Shown: positions 1 through 5,896, counted from the stretch's first letter. The stretch is DNA of 11,733 nucleotides from Chloroflexota bacterium (GCA_022565075.1 JADFKG010000054.1:1-11733), one strand, 5' to 3'. Numbers and translations: made by a program. Notes: generated by a model not told the origin, from the letters alone.

Positions 1-90
1 GCTGTCGCCGATCCAATCGTGGAAGGCGATCTCGCCTTCGGTTGAGTCCTGTGTGAAGTCAGGCGCTGTGTCACCTAGTCGTATCGCCAT
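1..90 (-). CDS. Peroxiredoxin (AhpC/TSA family, probably 1-Cys Prx6 type), N-terminal 30 codons
   Basis: The frame reads from an ATG at 90 off the left edge, so only the first 30 residues are visible. They begin MAIRLGDTAPDF and continue into a segment ending in FHDWIGDS. The G-D-x-A-P-D-F opening followed by a conserved Trp is typical of thioredoxin-fold peroxiredoxins, especially the 1-Cys Prx6 type, which reduce hydrogen peroxide and organic peroxides in the cytoplasm. The peroxidatic cysteine (usually near residue 45) lies outside the window, so neither the catalytic class nor a possible selenocysteine there can be checked. An AAGGAGGAG Shine-Dalgarno (98-106) sits seven bases before the ATG and fixes the start. 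The gene stands apart from its neighbours, with 300 bp of non-coding DNA upstream. The family call is fairly secure and the subtype is inference. Confidence 0.8.
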   Translation of the reverse strand, partial: MAIRLGDTAPDFTQDSTEGEIAFHDWIGDS

Positions 91-390
91 TGGTTATCTC
101 CTCCTTAGAAACGGGGGGCGTCTCCGTAAACCGATTCGAATCTCGGGCGGACACGAACCGGCGCCGCAATGTTACTACAGGAGTCAATGCTGACTCAGGC
201 GGACGGGCCGCTACAGTCCGGTACAGTTCCGAACAGATCAGCCGTCCGTCGCCACGATCATTGCGGTGAGTCCGAGAAGTTTCCTCAACGGGGGTATAGG
301 TAAGAGGCTTCTCTTCGGGATCGAGCGCATCGCCGACGGGGACGAGTCAGCCCCCGCCGGGTGGCGCGACCCCCTTAATTGCTGAGTGGT
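91..390. other. Non-coding gap upstream of the peroxiredoxin gene
   Basis: These 300 bp separate the peroxiredoxin start from the end of the DUF5679 gene. No open frame here has a convincing ribosome-binding site. The gap must hold the minus-strand peroxiredoxin promoter, but I could not find a -35/-10 pair with acceptable spacing. The clearest structure is the dyad at 181-196. Near it are two close direct copies of TACAGT (around 211 and 222) and a near-palindrome CAGTTC-C-GAACAG around 224-236. A GC-rich stem can form at about 330-360, but no T-run follows it, so it is not a convincing terminator. Confidence 0.5.
181..196. promoter_or_regulatory. Perfect inverted repeat GAGTCA-N4-TGACTC, candidate operator
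   Basis: The two six-base arms are exact reverse complements, separated by ATGC. The site lies about 90 bp upstream of the peroxiredoxin ATG, a usual distance for a transcription-factor site. A redox- or peroxide-responsive regulator would fit the gene, but the motif does not match a regulator box I can name. Chance occurrence of a 12-base dyad in a gap of this size is possible. Confidence 0.3.
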
Positions 391-534
391 TTAGGAGGCC
401 TTACCGATGCGGGTCATCTTCGTGCCACAGACGGGGCATGTGCCCTGTGTCGCGGGCCGACCGTTCTTCAGCGTGACCGATATCGCGTCCTTGATCTCTC
501 GCTTGGTGCGGCACTTGAGACAATAGCCTTCCAT
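391..534 (-). CDS. DUF5679 family 47-residue zinc-ribbon protein
   Basis: A complete 47-residue protein begins MEGYCLKC and ends TRIGKAS. It has two Cys-x2-Cys pairs: C5/C8 at the N-terminus and C33/C36 (CPVCGTKM) near the C-terminus, the layout of a treble-clef or zinc-ribbon metal site. The central VTLKNGRPATQGTCPVCG segment matches my recollection of DUF5679, a family of tiny proteins of unknown function found in Chloroflexota and archaea. An AAGGAGGAG ribosome-binding site (537-545) lies just before the ATG, and a strong promoter lies at 586-613, so the gene is probably expressed as a single-gene unit. Length matches the family. A role in binding nucleic acid or another protein is conceivable but unproven. 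Overlapping longer frames in this region lack these signals. Confidence 0.85.
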   Translation of the reverse strand: MEGYCLKCRTKREIKDAISVTLKNGRPATQGTCPVCGTKMTRIGKAS

Positions 535-585
535 TGCTCCTCCTTGCCCCCGGCGGGGTGCGTATGGGCCTGTCCGATGCGCACA

Positions 586-613
586 ACTATAGCGTCCCCA
601 TAGCGCAAGTCAA
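586..613 (-). promoter_or_regulatory. Sigma70-type promoter of the DUF5679 gene
   Basis: On the minus strand the -35 hexamer TTGACT (608-613) and the -10 hexamer TATAGT (586-591) are separated by 16 bp. Both differ from consensus at one position. Transcription should start near 579, giving a leader of about 45 nt that ends in the AAGGAGGAG ribosome-binding site of the DUF5679 gene. This is one of the best promoter matches in the window. Confidence 0.7.
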
Positions 614-801
614 CACGTGCCGAATGGGATTCTCCTCGCAAGTCTTGATGCCGCGCTTCGATGCAGTTCGCTGTCAACCGGGCTCTAGGCCTTTGCGGCG
701 AGGATGAACAACTGACATAACTTGAGTATTCGTGAGATTGAGTTAGTATCCTGGAGTATGGTGTTGCTGAGCAGAGCGCACGCGCTTGGGGGTGGGGAGA
801 G

Positions 802-897
802 TGGCGGGAGTGCATGGGAGTCGAACCCACCTGTCCGCCAAACGACGGACACACCGGTTTTGAAGACCGGGAGACCCACCGGGGCCTATCCACTCCC
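802..897 (-). tRNA. selC: tRNA-Sec (anticodon UCA), selenocysteine tRNA
   Basis: The minus strand folds into a selenocysteine tRNA of 96 nt including an encoded 3' GCCA (805-802). The anticodon loop CTTCAAA (865-859) carries UCA at 863-861 on a five-pair stem CCGGT/ACCGG. The features that separate tRNA-Sec from a serine tRNA are present: a six-pair D stem AGGCCC/GGGTCT closing a four-base CGGT loop (887-872), a long variable arm with a seven-pair stem GTCCGTC/GGCGGAC and GTTT loop (850-833), and an extended acceptor. The T arm is GTGGG/CCCAT around TTCGACT. Seven acceptor pairs are clean (897-891 with 806-812). The expected eighth pair is G890 opposite G813, a mismatch. This tRNA is charged with serine, converted to Sec-tRNA by SelA, and delivered to UGA codons by SelB. 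None of the sel protein genes is in the window. No clear terminator or well-spaced promoter was found. Confidence 0.93.
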
Positions 898-1007
898 GCA
901 GATAGCCTCGTACCTGGCGCCTCCCGCGGTCAAGTGCGGGCGGACGGAGCGCAGGAACGGTCAAAGAGAAAGCGCCTGGCTCTGGGGCTCTTGGCGTCTG
1001 GTGGGCT

Positions 1008-1376
1008 TTACTCGACGACCGGGTTCTCGGTGGCGATCCAGATCGGCGACTGCGAGATGTCGATGAAGCGCTTCTCGTCCTCCAGCAGCTCGCGGCCGGC
1101 CTGGCGCCCCGCCGGCGTCGTCGCGGCCGCCATCATGTCTTCGGCGCTGTCGTACCAGAGCTCGGCGACGCCGTCGTAGGGCTCGGGCCCGGGCCGCGAG
1201 GCACGCACCGCTTCCGATGCCGGGTCATCGCTGGTGTGCGTCTGCACGTAGCGGCGGATGCGCAGCGTCTGCGAGTGCTTCTTCACGAGCGGCGCGTGGT
1301 TCTCTCGCCAGTAGCGCTGGAACTCCTCACGCGAAAGCTCAGGCAGGCGCCGCAGGCAGTAGACGAGCTTGATCAC
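1008..1376 (-). CDS. EthD domain-containing protein
   Basis: This 122-residue protein opens MIKLVYCLRRLPELSREEF and contains RYWRENHAPLV (residues 21-31). The F-x2-Y-W-x3-H-x-P pattern is the signature of the EthD family, small ferredoxin-like alpha/beta-barrel dimers related to stress-responsive barrel proteins. EthD is needed for P450-dependent ether-fuel degradation in Rhodococcus, but most members have no proven reaction. The start is a GTG at 1376 whose bases GTGA overlap the stop codon of the upstream flavin reductase. This implies translational coupling and a two-gene operon. Pairing with a flavin reductase hints at oxygenase-linked catabolism, perhaps of aromatic or terpenoid compounds. 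That is inference, because no oxygenase gene is adjacent. The family call is secure; the function is open. Confidence 0.85.
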   Translation of the reverse strand: MIKLVYCLRRLPELSREEFQRYWRENHAPLVKKHSQTLRIRRYVQTHTSDDPASEAVRASRPGPEPYDGVAELWYDSAEDMMAAATTPAGRQAGRELLEDEKRFIDISQSPIWIATENPVVE

Positions 1377-1870
1377 GCGCCTGCGTCCTCCACGAAGCGC
1401 CCGAACGAGCGGTTGAAGTGAAGCAGCGGCTCGTTGCCGTTGGCGTCAGCGGTCAGCACCTCGCCGATCAGGATCGTGTGGTCGCCGCCGTCTGGCCGCG
1501 ACTGGGTGCGGCACTCCAGGCGTGCGGCAGCGCCGCCGATCAGCGGGATGCCGGTAGCGCTTCCAGCTTCGGAAGGTGTGCCCTCCCACTTGTCGATCGC
1601 CTTCGTCGCGAAGCGTATCGCGATCGGCGACTGGCCCTGAGCCAGGATACTGACGCCGAACTGCTCGGCCTCCATGAACGCAGCGTAGCAGTCGGCGTCC
1701 TTCTGCAGGCAGACGAGCAGCAGCGGCGGGTCCAGCGACAGCGAGCTGAAGGCGCTGGCCGTGAAGCCGACGGCCTTGCCGGTGCCGTCGCGCGTCGTCA
1801 CGACGGTGACGCCGCTGGCAAAGCGGGCCATCGCGTCGCGGAAGTCTGTGGGGTCGAGTGATGCGTTCAT
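1373..1870 (-). CDS. Flavin reductase-like FMN-binding protein (HpaC/PF01613 family)
   Basis: The 165-residue protein has the layout of short-chain flavin reductases. ASGVTVVTT (18-26) and the FMN-binding stretch GFTASAFSSLSLDPPLLL (35-52) come first, DHTILIGEV (130-138) follows, and PLLHFNRSFGRF (148-159) closes the fold. Such proteins use NAD(P)H to reduce FMN or FAD, often supplying reduced flavin to a separate monooxygenase; some bind flavin for other roles. Length is normal. It is the first gene of a two-gene unit with EthD, overlapping it by four bases. No Shine-Dalgarno is visible before the ATG. A TAGAGT hexamer at 1878-1883 is placed so that transcription could begin almost at the start codon (a leaderless message), but the matching -35 is poor. 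The family call is secure; the partner enzyme is unknown. Confidence 0.88.
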   Translation of the reverse strand: MNASLDPTDFRDAMARFASGVTVVTTRDGTGKAVGFTASAFSSLSLDPPLLLVCLQKDADCYAAFMEAEQFGVSILAQGQSPIAIRFATKAIDKWEGTPSEAGSATGIPLIGGAAARLECRTQSRPDGGDHTILIGEVLTADANGNEPLLHFNRSFGRFVEDAGA

Positions 1871-1916
1871 TCGCTAAACTCTAGCCGTTCGGTAACGTGC
1901 AGTTTCGTATCCCGCC

Positions 1917-1930
1917 TTGACCCGCGTCAA
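1917..1930. promoter_or_regulatory. Palindrome TTGAC-N4-GTCAA between divergent genes, candidate operator
   Basis: The perfect dyad TTGAC-CCGC-GTCAA lies 47 bp from the flavin reductase start and 17 bp from the start of the divergent SDR remnant. Its shape (five-base arms, four-base spacer) matches FNR-type boxes (TTGAT-N4-ATCAA) with one changed base per arm, so a CRP/FNR-family protein is one candidate reader. The minus-strand TTGACG could instead serve as a -35 element, but no good -10 follows at 16-18 bp. The position suggests a site shared by both directions. Confidence 0.4.
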
Positions 1931-1946
1931 CCTCAAAGGAGTTCTC

Positions 1947-2176
1947 ATGGGTGCACTAAACGGTAAGGTAGCGGTCGTCACCGGGGCCGGTCGCAGGCGT
2001 GCCGCATGGGCATCCCGTTCGAGGCGGTGAAGGGTGGCGTGGCCAACTTCATCCCGCTCGGCCGGCAGGCTGCGCCCGAAGAGATCGCCGGGGCGGTGGC
2101 CTACCTCGCCTCGCCCGCCGCCGACTACGTGACGGGGCAGATCATCTCCATCGACGGCGGCGCCGGTCCGCGTTAG
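1947..2176 (+). pseudogene. Short-chain dehydrogenase/reductase remnant with an internal deletion and frameshift
   Basis: The ATG at 1947 has a good AAAGGAG ribosome-binding site and gives MGALNGKVAVVTGAGR, the first beta strand and start of the TGxxxGxG cofactor loop of an SDR. Immediately after, the frame runs into a stop at 2028-2030. The +2 frame carries the C-terminal end of the same family from about 2006 to the TAG at 2174-2176: PEEIAGAVAYLASPAADYVT followed by GQIISIDGG. Roughly 170-180 residues are missing, including the Rossmann remainder, the catalytic Ser and the YxxxK pair, so the product cannot be an active enzyme. The break falls near 1990-2005. The retained tail overlaps the convergent LLM gene by four bases. 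An assembly collapse is the main alternative to a real deletion. Confidence 0.85.
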
Positions 2177-3090
2177 ATCTTACCGATGAGGCTCTTGACC
2201 AGGGCGTGGGTGCGCTCGAGCGACGCCTTGGCGTCGCCATCTGCGGGGAACGCCGCGGCCACGAATTCGGTTGCGCCGGCGGACGCCATCTCGCGGATCT
2301 GCTGCTCCACCTGCGCCTCGTTGCCGACGATGGCGACGTCCTGCGGTCCGCTGGCGCCTTCCTTCTCAAGCACGCGCTGGTAGTTCGGCAGCGTGCCATA
2401 TATCGCGAACAGGCCGGCCGCGCGCTGGCGAGCCGCGTCCGGGTCGTCGGTGACCGCGACCGGCAGGGCGGCGACGATGCGTGGCTGAGGGCGTCCGCTG
2501 CCTTCGGCCGCCTTCGTCAGCCGCGGCATGATGTGGCTCTCGATCGTCTTCGGTCCGGTCATCCAGAGTATCGAGCCGCCGGTGCGCTCGCCGGCGATCC
2601 TGAGCATCACGGGCGCCAGCGCCGCGATCATCACCTCTGGCGGCTTTGGCGTGGGCACCGCAGCCTGCGCGTTGACGCGGAACATCTCGCCGCTAAACGA
2701 GACCACTCCGTCAGTCAGCAGCGGCTGGAGGACGTTGAGGTACTCGCGCATGTGCACGGCTGGCCGCTCGTAGGAGAGTCCCCACATCGACTCGACGACG
2801 GGCGCGTGCGAGAGGCCGAGTCCGAGGGTGAAGCGGCCGCCCGTCGCCGCCTGCACCGTGAGCGCCTGCTGCGCCATGATCGTGGGGTGACGGACGTACG
2901 TCGGGACGACGGAGGTGCCGAACTGGATGCGGCTCGTCCTTTCGCCGGCTATCGCGATTACGGTCAGCACCTCGGCGCCGAAGATCTGGCCGTACCAGAT
3001 GCCGTCGAAACCGTCCTTTTCCGCGTCGACTGCCGCCTGGACATGGCTCTCGATCTCAGGCGAGCCGCCGTAAAATGTTGATATCTTCAT
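2173..3090 (-). CDS. LLM-class flavin-dependent oxidoreductase, probably F420-dependent (TIGR03564-like)
   Basis: A 305-residue protein of the luciferase-like monooxygenase fold. It begins MKISTFYGG and has GFDGIWYGQIFG (27-38). The FGTSVVPTYVRHP and TGGRFTLGLGLSH segments (57-95) form the cofactor-binding region typical of F420-dependent family members. The C-terminal GNEAQVEQQIREMASAGATEF (256-276) is the usual closing helix and strand of these proteins. Enzymes of this group transfer hydride between reduced deazaflavin F420 and a substrate such as an alcohol, enone or sugar phosphate; the substrate here is unknown. The ATG is set by an AGGAGG (3098-3103) seven bases away, and a promoter lies at 3111-3139, so it is probably monocistronic. 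F420 rather than FMN is inferred from sequence resemblance. Confidence 0.88.
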   Translation of the reverse strand: MKISTFYGGSPEIESHVQAAVDAEKDGFDGIWYGQIFGAEVLTVIAIAGERTSRIQFGTSVVPTYVRHPTIMAQQALTVQAATGGRFTLGLGLSHAPVVESMWGLSYERPAVHMREYLNVLQPLLTDGVVSFSGEMFRVNAQAAVPTPKPPEVMIAALAPVMLRIAGERTGGSILWMTGPKTIESHIMPRLTKAAEGSGRPQPRIVAALPVAVTDDPDAARQRAAGLFAIYGTLPNYQRVLEKEGASGPQDVAIVGNEAQVEQQIREMASAGATEFVAAAFPADGDAKASLERTHALVKSLIGKI

Positions 3091-3110
3091 GAGTCGTCCT
3101 CCTATCGGGG

Positions 3111-3139
3111 AGAATACCGGGCGTAATCGTAGGCGTCAA
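3111..3139 (-). promoter_or_regulatory. Sigma70-type promoter of the LLM oxidoreductase gene
   Basis: On the minus strand, TTGACG (3134-3139) and TATTCT (3111-3116) are separated by 17 bp. Transcription should begin near 3104, just before the AGGAGG ribosome-binding site, giving a very short leader. It is back to back with the riboswitch promoter at 3183-3210. Confidence 0.55.
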
Positions 3140-3182
3140 AGCAACGGCAGACAATCGTAATCTTTCCTTAACTTTAATTCCA

Positions 3183-3210
3183 TTGACAGATTTCCATAAT
3201 CGGCTAAGCT
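3183..3210 (+). promoter_or_regulatory. Sigma70-type promoter driving the cyclic di-AMP riboswitch
   Basis: A perfect TTGACA (3183-3188) is followed 16 bp later by TAAGCT (3205-3210). The preceding 30 bp (about 3150-3182) are rich in A and T compared with the GC-rich surroundings and could act as an UP element. Predicted initiation near 3217 falls exactly where the riboswitch aptamer begins, which supports both calls. The -10 match is only moderate. Confidence 0.65.
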
Positions 3211-3215
3211 GCATC

Positions 3216-3352
3216 TAAAGGCCGAGTTCTCCGGACATCCGGAGGAGCGGGGGACCCACCGCCCTCATTTAGGGGTTAATCCGCCACCGGCGGAGGGGCA
3301 GTGAAACCTCTCAGCTCTAACCCGACAGCTAACCCCGTAGGCCACTGAGAGG
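3216..3352 (+). promoter_or_regulatory. Cyclic di-AMP riboswitch (ydaO/yuaA class)
   Basis: The conserved blocks of the ydaO aptamer appear in order: GGCCGAG at 3220, GGAGCGGGGGACCCACCGCC (3244-3263), GGGGTTAATCCG (3272-3283), and AACCCGACAGCTAACCCCGT (3319-3338) followed by AGGCC. Predicted helices are present. The closing stem pairs GGCC (3220-3223) with GGCC (3340-3343). A hairpin CTCCGG-acat-CCGGAG spans 3229-3244, and CCGCC/GGCGG spans 3281-3293. The pseudoknot arm CCTCTCAG (3307-3314) is exactly complementary to CTGAGAGG (3344-3351), in the place where known ydaO RNAs carry this contact. The class binds cyclic di-AMP and usually turns expression off. No U-tract terminator is visible between 3352 and the next start codon. 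A stem CGTCGC/GCGACG (3359-3394) may belong to the expression platform, so control could be translational. The only gene downstream on this strand is the zinc-ribbon protein at 3423. Confidence 0.92.
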
Positions 3353-3422
3353 GCCGCACGTCGCACCCTGACCGCGCACCGTTACCTGGCGACGCAAGGT
3401 CCGCAAGATAGGAGTTCTGCGC

Positions 3423-3653
3423 ATGCGTTACTTCCCTCCCCGGGCGCGCCAGAACCTTGACCTCGCGCTGATGCTGCGGTGCTGCCCGCACTGCATGGGA
3501 GATCTCGAGTTCCGCTCTGACTTCACGGGTGAGTACTATACGTGCCTCCAGTGCAGCAAGCGGGCAGATCCACCGGCCAGCGTTGGGCTACTGGCTGCTC
3601 TCGCTCCGCACAGTCGCACGCCCCTCACTCGCCCCGGCACTGTCTTCAACTGA
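3423..3653 (+). CDS. Small zinc-ribbon protein under riboswitch control
   Basis: A 76-residue protein with a compact zinc ribbon: CPHC (21-24) and CLQC (41-44), separated by MGDLEFRSDFTGEYYT. Both halves look like metal knuckles. The first 18 residues are basic and hydrophobic. The tail after residue 48 is low in recognisable features. An AGGAG (3410-3414) eight bases before the ATG supports this start over the internal Met at residue 17. It is the only gene between the cyclic di-AMP riboswitch and the convergent MMPL gene, which ends nine bases after it. I know of no assigned function. Zinc ribbons of this type bind nucleic acid or partner proteins. Known targets of this riboswitch class are cell-wall hydrolases, potassium or osmolyte transporters and similar genes, so a role in envelope or osmotic stress is a reasonable inference. 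Confidence 0.75.
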   Translation: MRYFPPRARQNLDLALMLRCCPHCMGDLEFRSDFTGEYYTCLQCSKRADPPASVGLLAALAPHSRTPLTRPGTVFN

Positions 3654-3661
3654 GCGGCTGT

Positions 3662-5884
3662 CTAGGACGCTTCGGCGCCGCTGGGTGCGGGTTCCGCCGG
3701 GCCCTCGGTGCGTAGCTCCGGCAGCCAGCTCAGCGCTGACGGCAGATACCAGTTGCGTTCGCCCAGGAGTTCCATCGCCGCCGGCACCAGCACCGAGCGC
3801 ACGATCGTCGCGTCCAGCATGACCGCGACGGCGAGGCCGAAGCCCATCTGCTGGAACATCACGAGTTCGCCCAGCGCGATGCCCATGAACACGCTCGCCA
3901 TGATCAGCGCCGCGCCGGTGATCAGGCCGGCTGTCGAGCGCAAACCGAACGCCACGGACTCGCGGTTGTCGTGCGTGTAGTTGAAGCGCTCGCGGATGCG
4001 GCTGAGCAAGAAGACGTGGTAGTCCATCGATAGGCCGAAGAGGATCGAAAACGTCCACAGCGGCACCCAGGCCTCGATGATGTCCACCTGCTGGAAGCCG
4101 AACAGCTCGTTGCCCACTCCCTTCTGGAAGACGAGCACCAGAACGCCGTAGGCGGCCCCCACCGAGAGCAGGTTCATCACGATCGCCTTCAGCGGCACGA
4201 TGATCGAGCGGAAGACGATCATCAGGAGCACGAAGCTCAACCCGAGCACGAACGCGATGACGATCGGCGTGTACTTGCCGGTCGTGTCGAAGTAGTCGAT
4301 GTTGCCTGCGGTCGCGCCGCCGACGAGCACTTCCGCCTCGACGCCTTCGAACGCTGCCGGGATCAGTTCGCCCCGCAGGTTGCGCACGGCAGCCACGGCT
4401 TCCTCGCTACTCGGATCGGCGTTGACGTCGACGGAGAGCAGGCCGATCGATTGGTCGGGGTTCGCCTCGAACGTCGGGGCGCCGAACAGAGGATCGTCCG
4501 CGAGCGCGGTCGAGAGCCGCTCGATGCTGGCCTGGACGTCCGGACGAGTGATGTCGCCGTCGCTGATGACGATCTCTGTCGGTGCGATGAGGCCGAAGTT
4601 GAACTCGTCCTGTACCAGCGTGAACGCCTCGAAGGAGTCCGTGCTCCTCGGCAGTGTGCTGACGCCGGCCGAGCCGGTCTTGATGTCCAGATAGGGGACG
4701 GCAAGGGCGATCATCAGGCCACCCCCGAGGATCAGGCTGATGACGGGGTAACGCATCACCGTGCGGCTGATGCGGTCCCAGAAGCCGCCCGTTCGTTCAT
4801 GATCGATCTTGTCCAGCGAGCGGCCGACGAACGGCACTCTGAGCGTGTTAACGCCGTCGCCGAGCACTCCGAGGATCGCCGGCAAAAGCGTCAACGTCAC
4901 CCCTATCGAGACGACGACGACGATGATCGCGCCGGCGCCGAGGCTGCGGAAGATGGTGGACGGGACAAGCAGCATGCCGAGGAGCGAGAAGACAACCGTC
5001 ATGCCGCTGAAGAACACCGCCCGGCTTGCGGTCGAGGCGGCGGCGTGGATGGCGGCGTGCTTCTCCAGGCCCTTCCCTCGCTCCTCCCGGTAGCGGGAGA
5101 CGATGAAGAGCGAGTAGTCGATGCCGACTGCCAGCCCCATCATCGTGATCACGTTCGTCACGAAGAAGGAGAACTGGAAGACCTGGCCGAAGAGCGCCGT
5201 CAGGCCGATGGCGACGACGATTGAGAAGATGCCCAGGACCAACGGTACGAGCGCGGCCGTCAGCGCGCCGAAGACCAGCACCAGAACGAGAAAGGCGATC
5301 GGGATGCCGATCGCCTCGCCCCGCGTCAGGTCTTTCTCGGCCTGCTCCTGAAAGTCGTGGTTGATGCTGGCGCCGCCGGCAGCGAGCACGCGAAACTCGG
5401 CCGCTTCGTCGGACTCCGCCACCAGATCGAGGACCTGGCTGATGTTGTCGTCGGCGTCAATCTTATCGCCGGCCATGACGAACGGCATGATCGTGACGTG
5501 GCGGTCGGCCGACACCAGAGACTCGTCGCCGGTGAGGTAGTAGCTCGTGCCACCGAGGACGACGTCCGCTGGAAGCGCAGAGATGCCGGCGAACAGCTCC
5601 TCCGCGTGGGCCTGGAACGCAGGGTCGTCCACGGTCAGCGTCTCGGACTGGACGATGATGATCTCGTTGTCGTGGGTCTCGCCGCGCCATTCTTCGAGAA
5701 TAGCGTTGGCGCGCTCGGACTCCGGATCGTTGGTGAGGCGAACCTCCGTAGTGAGGGCGTCACCGAGCAGCGTAAGGATGAGGAAGACAGAGACGGCAAA
5801 GAGAGCGGCCCAGGCTGCGATTACGAGCCAGGGCCGCCTCGCGCTCGCCGAAGCAAGCGATTCAGTCGATAGGCTGAAGGCCAT
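3662..5884 (-). CDS. MMPL family transporter (RND superfamily)
   Basis: A 740-residue inner-membrane protein of the MMPL type, with two halves of the RND plan. A first helix (about 18-40) is followed by an extracytoplasmic domain (45-185), then helices at about 192-262 and 290-340. A second set begins with a helix at 378-398, an extracytoplasmic domain (400-535), and helices at 537-586, 608-628 and 651-699. The proton-relay Asp-Tyr pairs seen in mycobacterial MmpL3 are present: GIDYSLF (D256-Y257) and SMDYHVF (D621-Y622), each followed by a basic SRxRE-like segment. Such proteins export lipids, glycolipids or small toxic compounds using the proton gradient; the cargo cannot be told from sequence. 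The ATG lacks a clear Shine-Dalgarno but lies 12 bases after the stop of the small gene at 5897-6088, suggesting coupled translation. The gene is intact. Confidence 0.93.
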   Translation of the reverse strand: MAFSLSTESLASASARRPWLVIAAWAALFAVSVFLILTLLGDALTTEVRLTNDPESERANAILEEWRGETHDNEIIIVQSETLTVDDPAFQAHAEELFAGISALPADVVLGGTSYYLTGDESLVSADRHVTIMPFVMAGDKIDADDNISQVLDLVAESDEAAEFRVLAAGGASINHDFQEQAEKDLTRGEAIGIPIAFLVLVLVFGALTAALVPLVLGIFSIVVAIGLTALFGQVFQFSFFVTNVITMMGLAVGIDYSLFIVSRYREERGKGLEKHAAIHAAASTASRAVFFSGMTVVFSLLGMLLVPSTIFRSLGAGAIIVVVVSIGVTLTLLPAILGVLGDGVNTLRVPFVGRSLDKIDHERTGGFWDRISRTVMRYPVISLILGGGLMIALAVPYLDIKTGSAGVSTLPRSTDSFEAFTLVQDEFNFGLIAPTEIVISDGDITRPDVQASIERLSTALADDPLFGAPTFEANPDQSIGLLSVDVNADPSSEEAVAAVRNLRGELIPAAFEGVEAEVLVGGATAGNIDYFDTTGKYTPIVIAFVLGLSFVLLMIVFRSIIVPLKAIVMNLLSVGAAYGVLVLVFQKGVGNELFGFQQVDIIEAWVPLWTFSILFGLSMDYHVFLLSRIRERFNYTHDNRESVAFGLRSTAGLITGAALIMASVFMGIALGELVMFQQMGFGLAVAVMLDATIVRSVLVPAAMELLGERNWYLPSALSWLPELRTEGPAEPAPSGAEAS

Positions 5885-5896
5885 TAAGTCGCAGTT

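Noticed and set aside
700..765. AT-richer stretch with repeated GAGTAT-like words and a TTGAGT-16-TAGTAT promoter-like pair on the plus strand
   Set aside because: No plus-strand gene follows, and the repeats are short and irregular; not enough to call iterons or a promoter.
898..1007. Possible intrinsic terminator after the EthD gene (short CGCC/GGCG stem followed by TTTCTCTTT on the minus strand)
   Set aside because: Only four pairs with a 16-base loop and an interrupted T-run; too weak to annotate.
2028..2030. In-frame TGA in the SDR remnant as a possible selenocysteine codon, given the nearby tRNA-Sec
   Set aside because: The homologous SDR sequence continues in another frame, so this is a frameshift after a deletion and not a recoded codon. 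SDRs have no catalytic cysteine at this point.
1999..3081. A 360-codon open frame on the plus strand opposite the LLM oxidoreductase
   Set aside because: Its translation is an Arg/Ala-rich composition typical of the antisense of a GC-rich gene. The minus-strand frame has clear family motifs, a ribosome-binding site and a promoter.
4451..5224. A 257-codon plus-strand frame inside the MMPL gene
   Set aside because: Highly charged, low-complexity composition (runs of D, R, E) without motifs; a mirror of hydrophobic codons in the real transporter gene.
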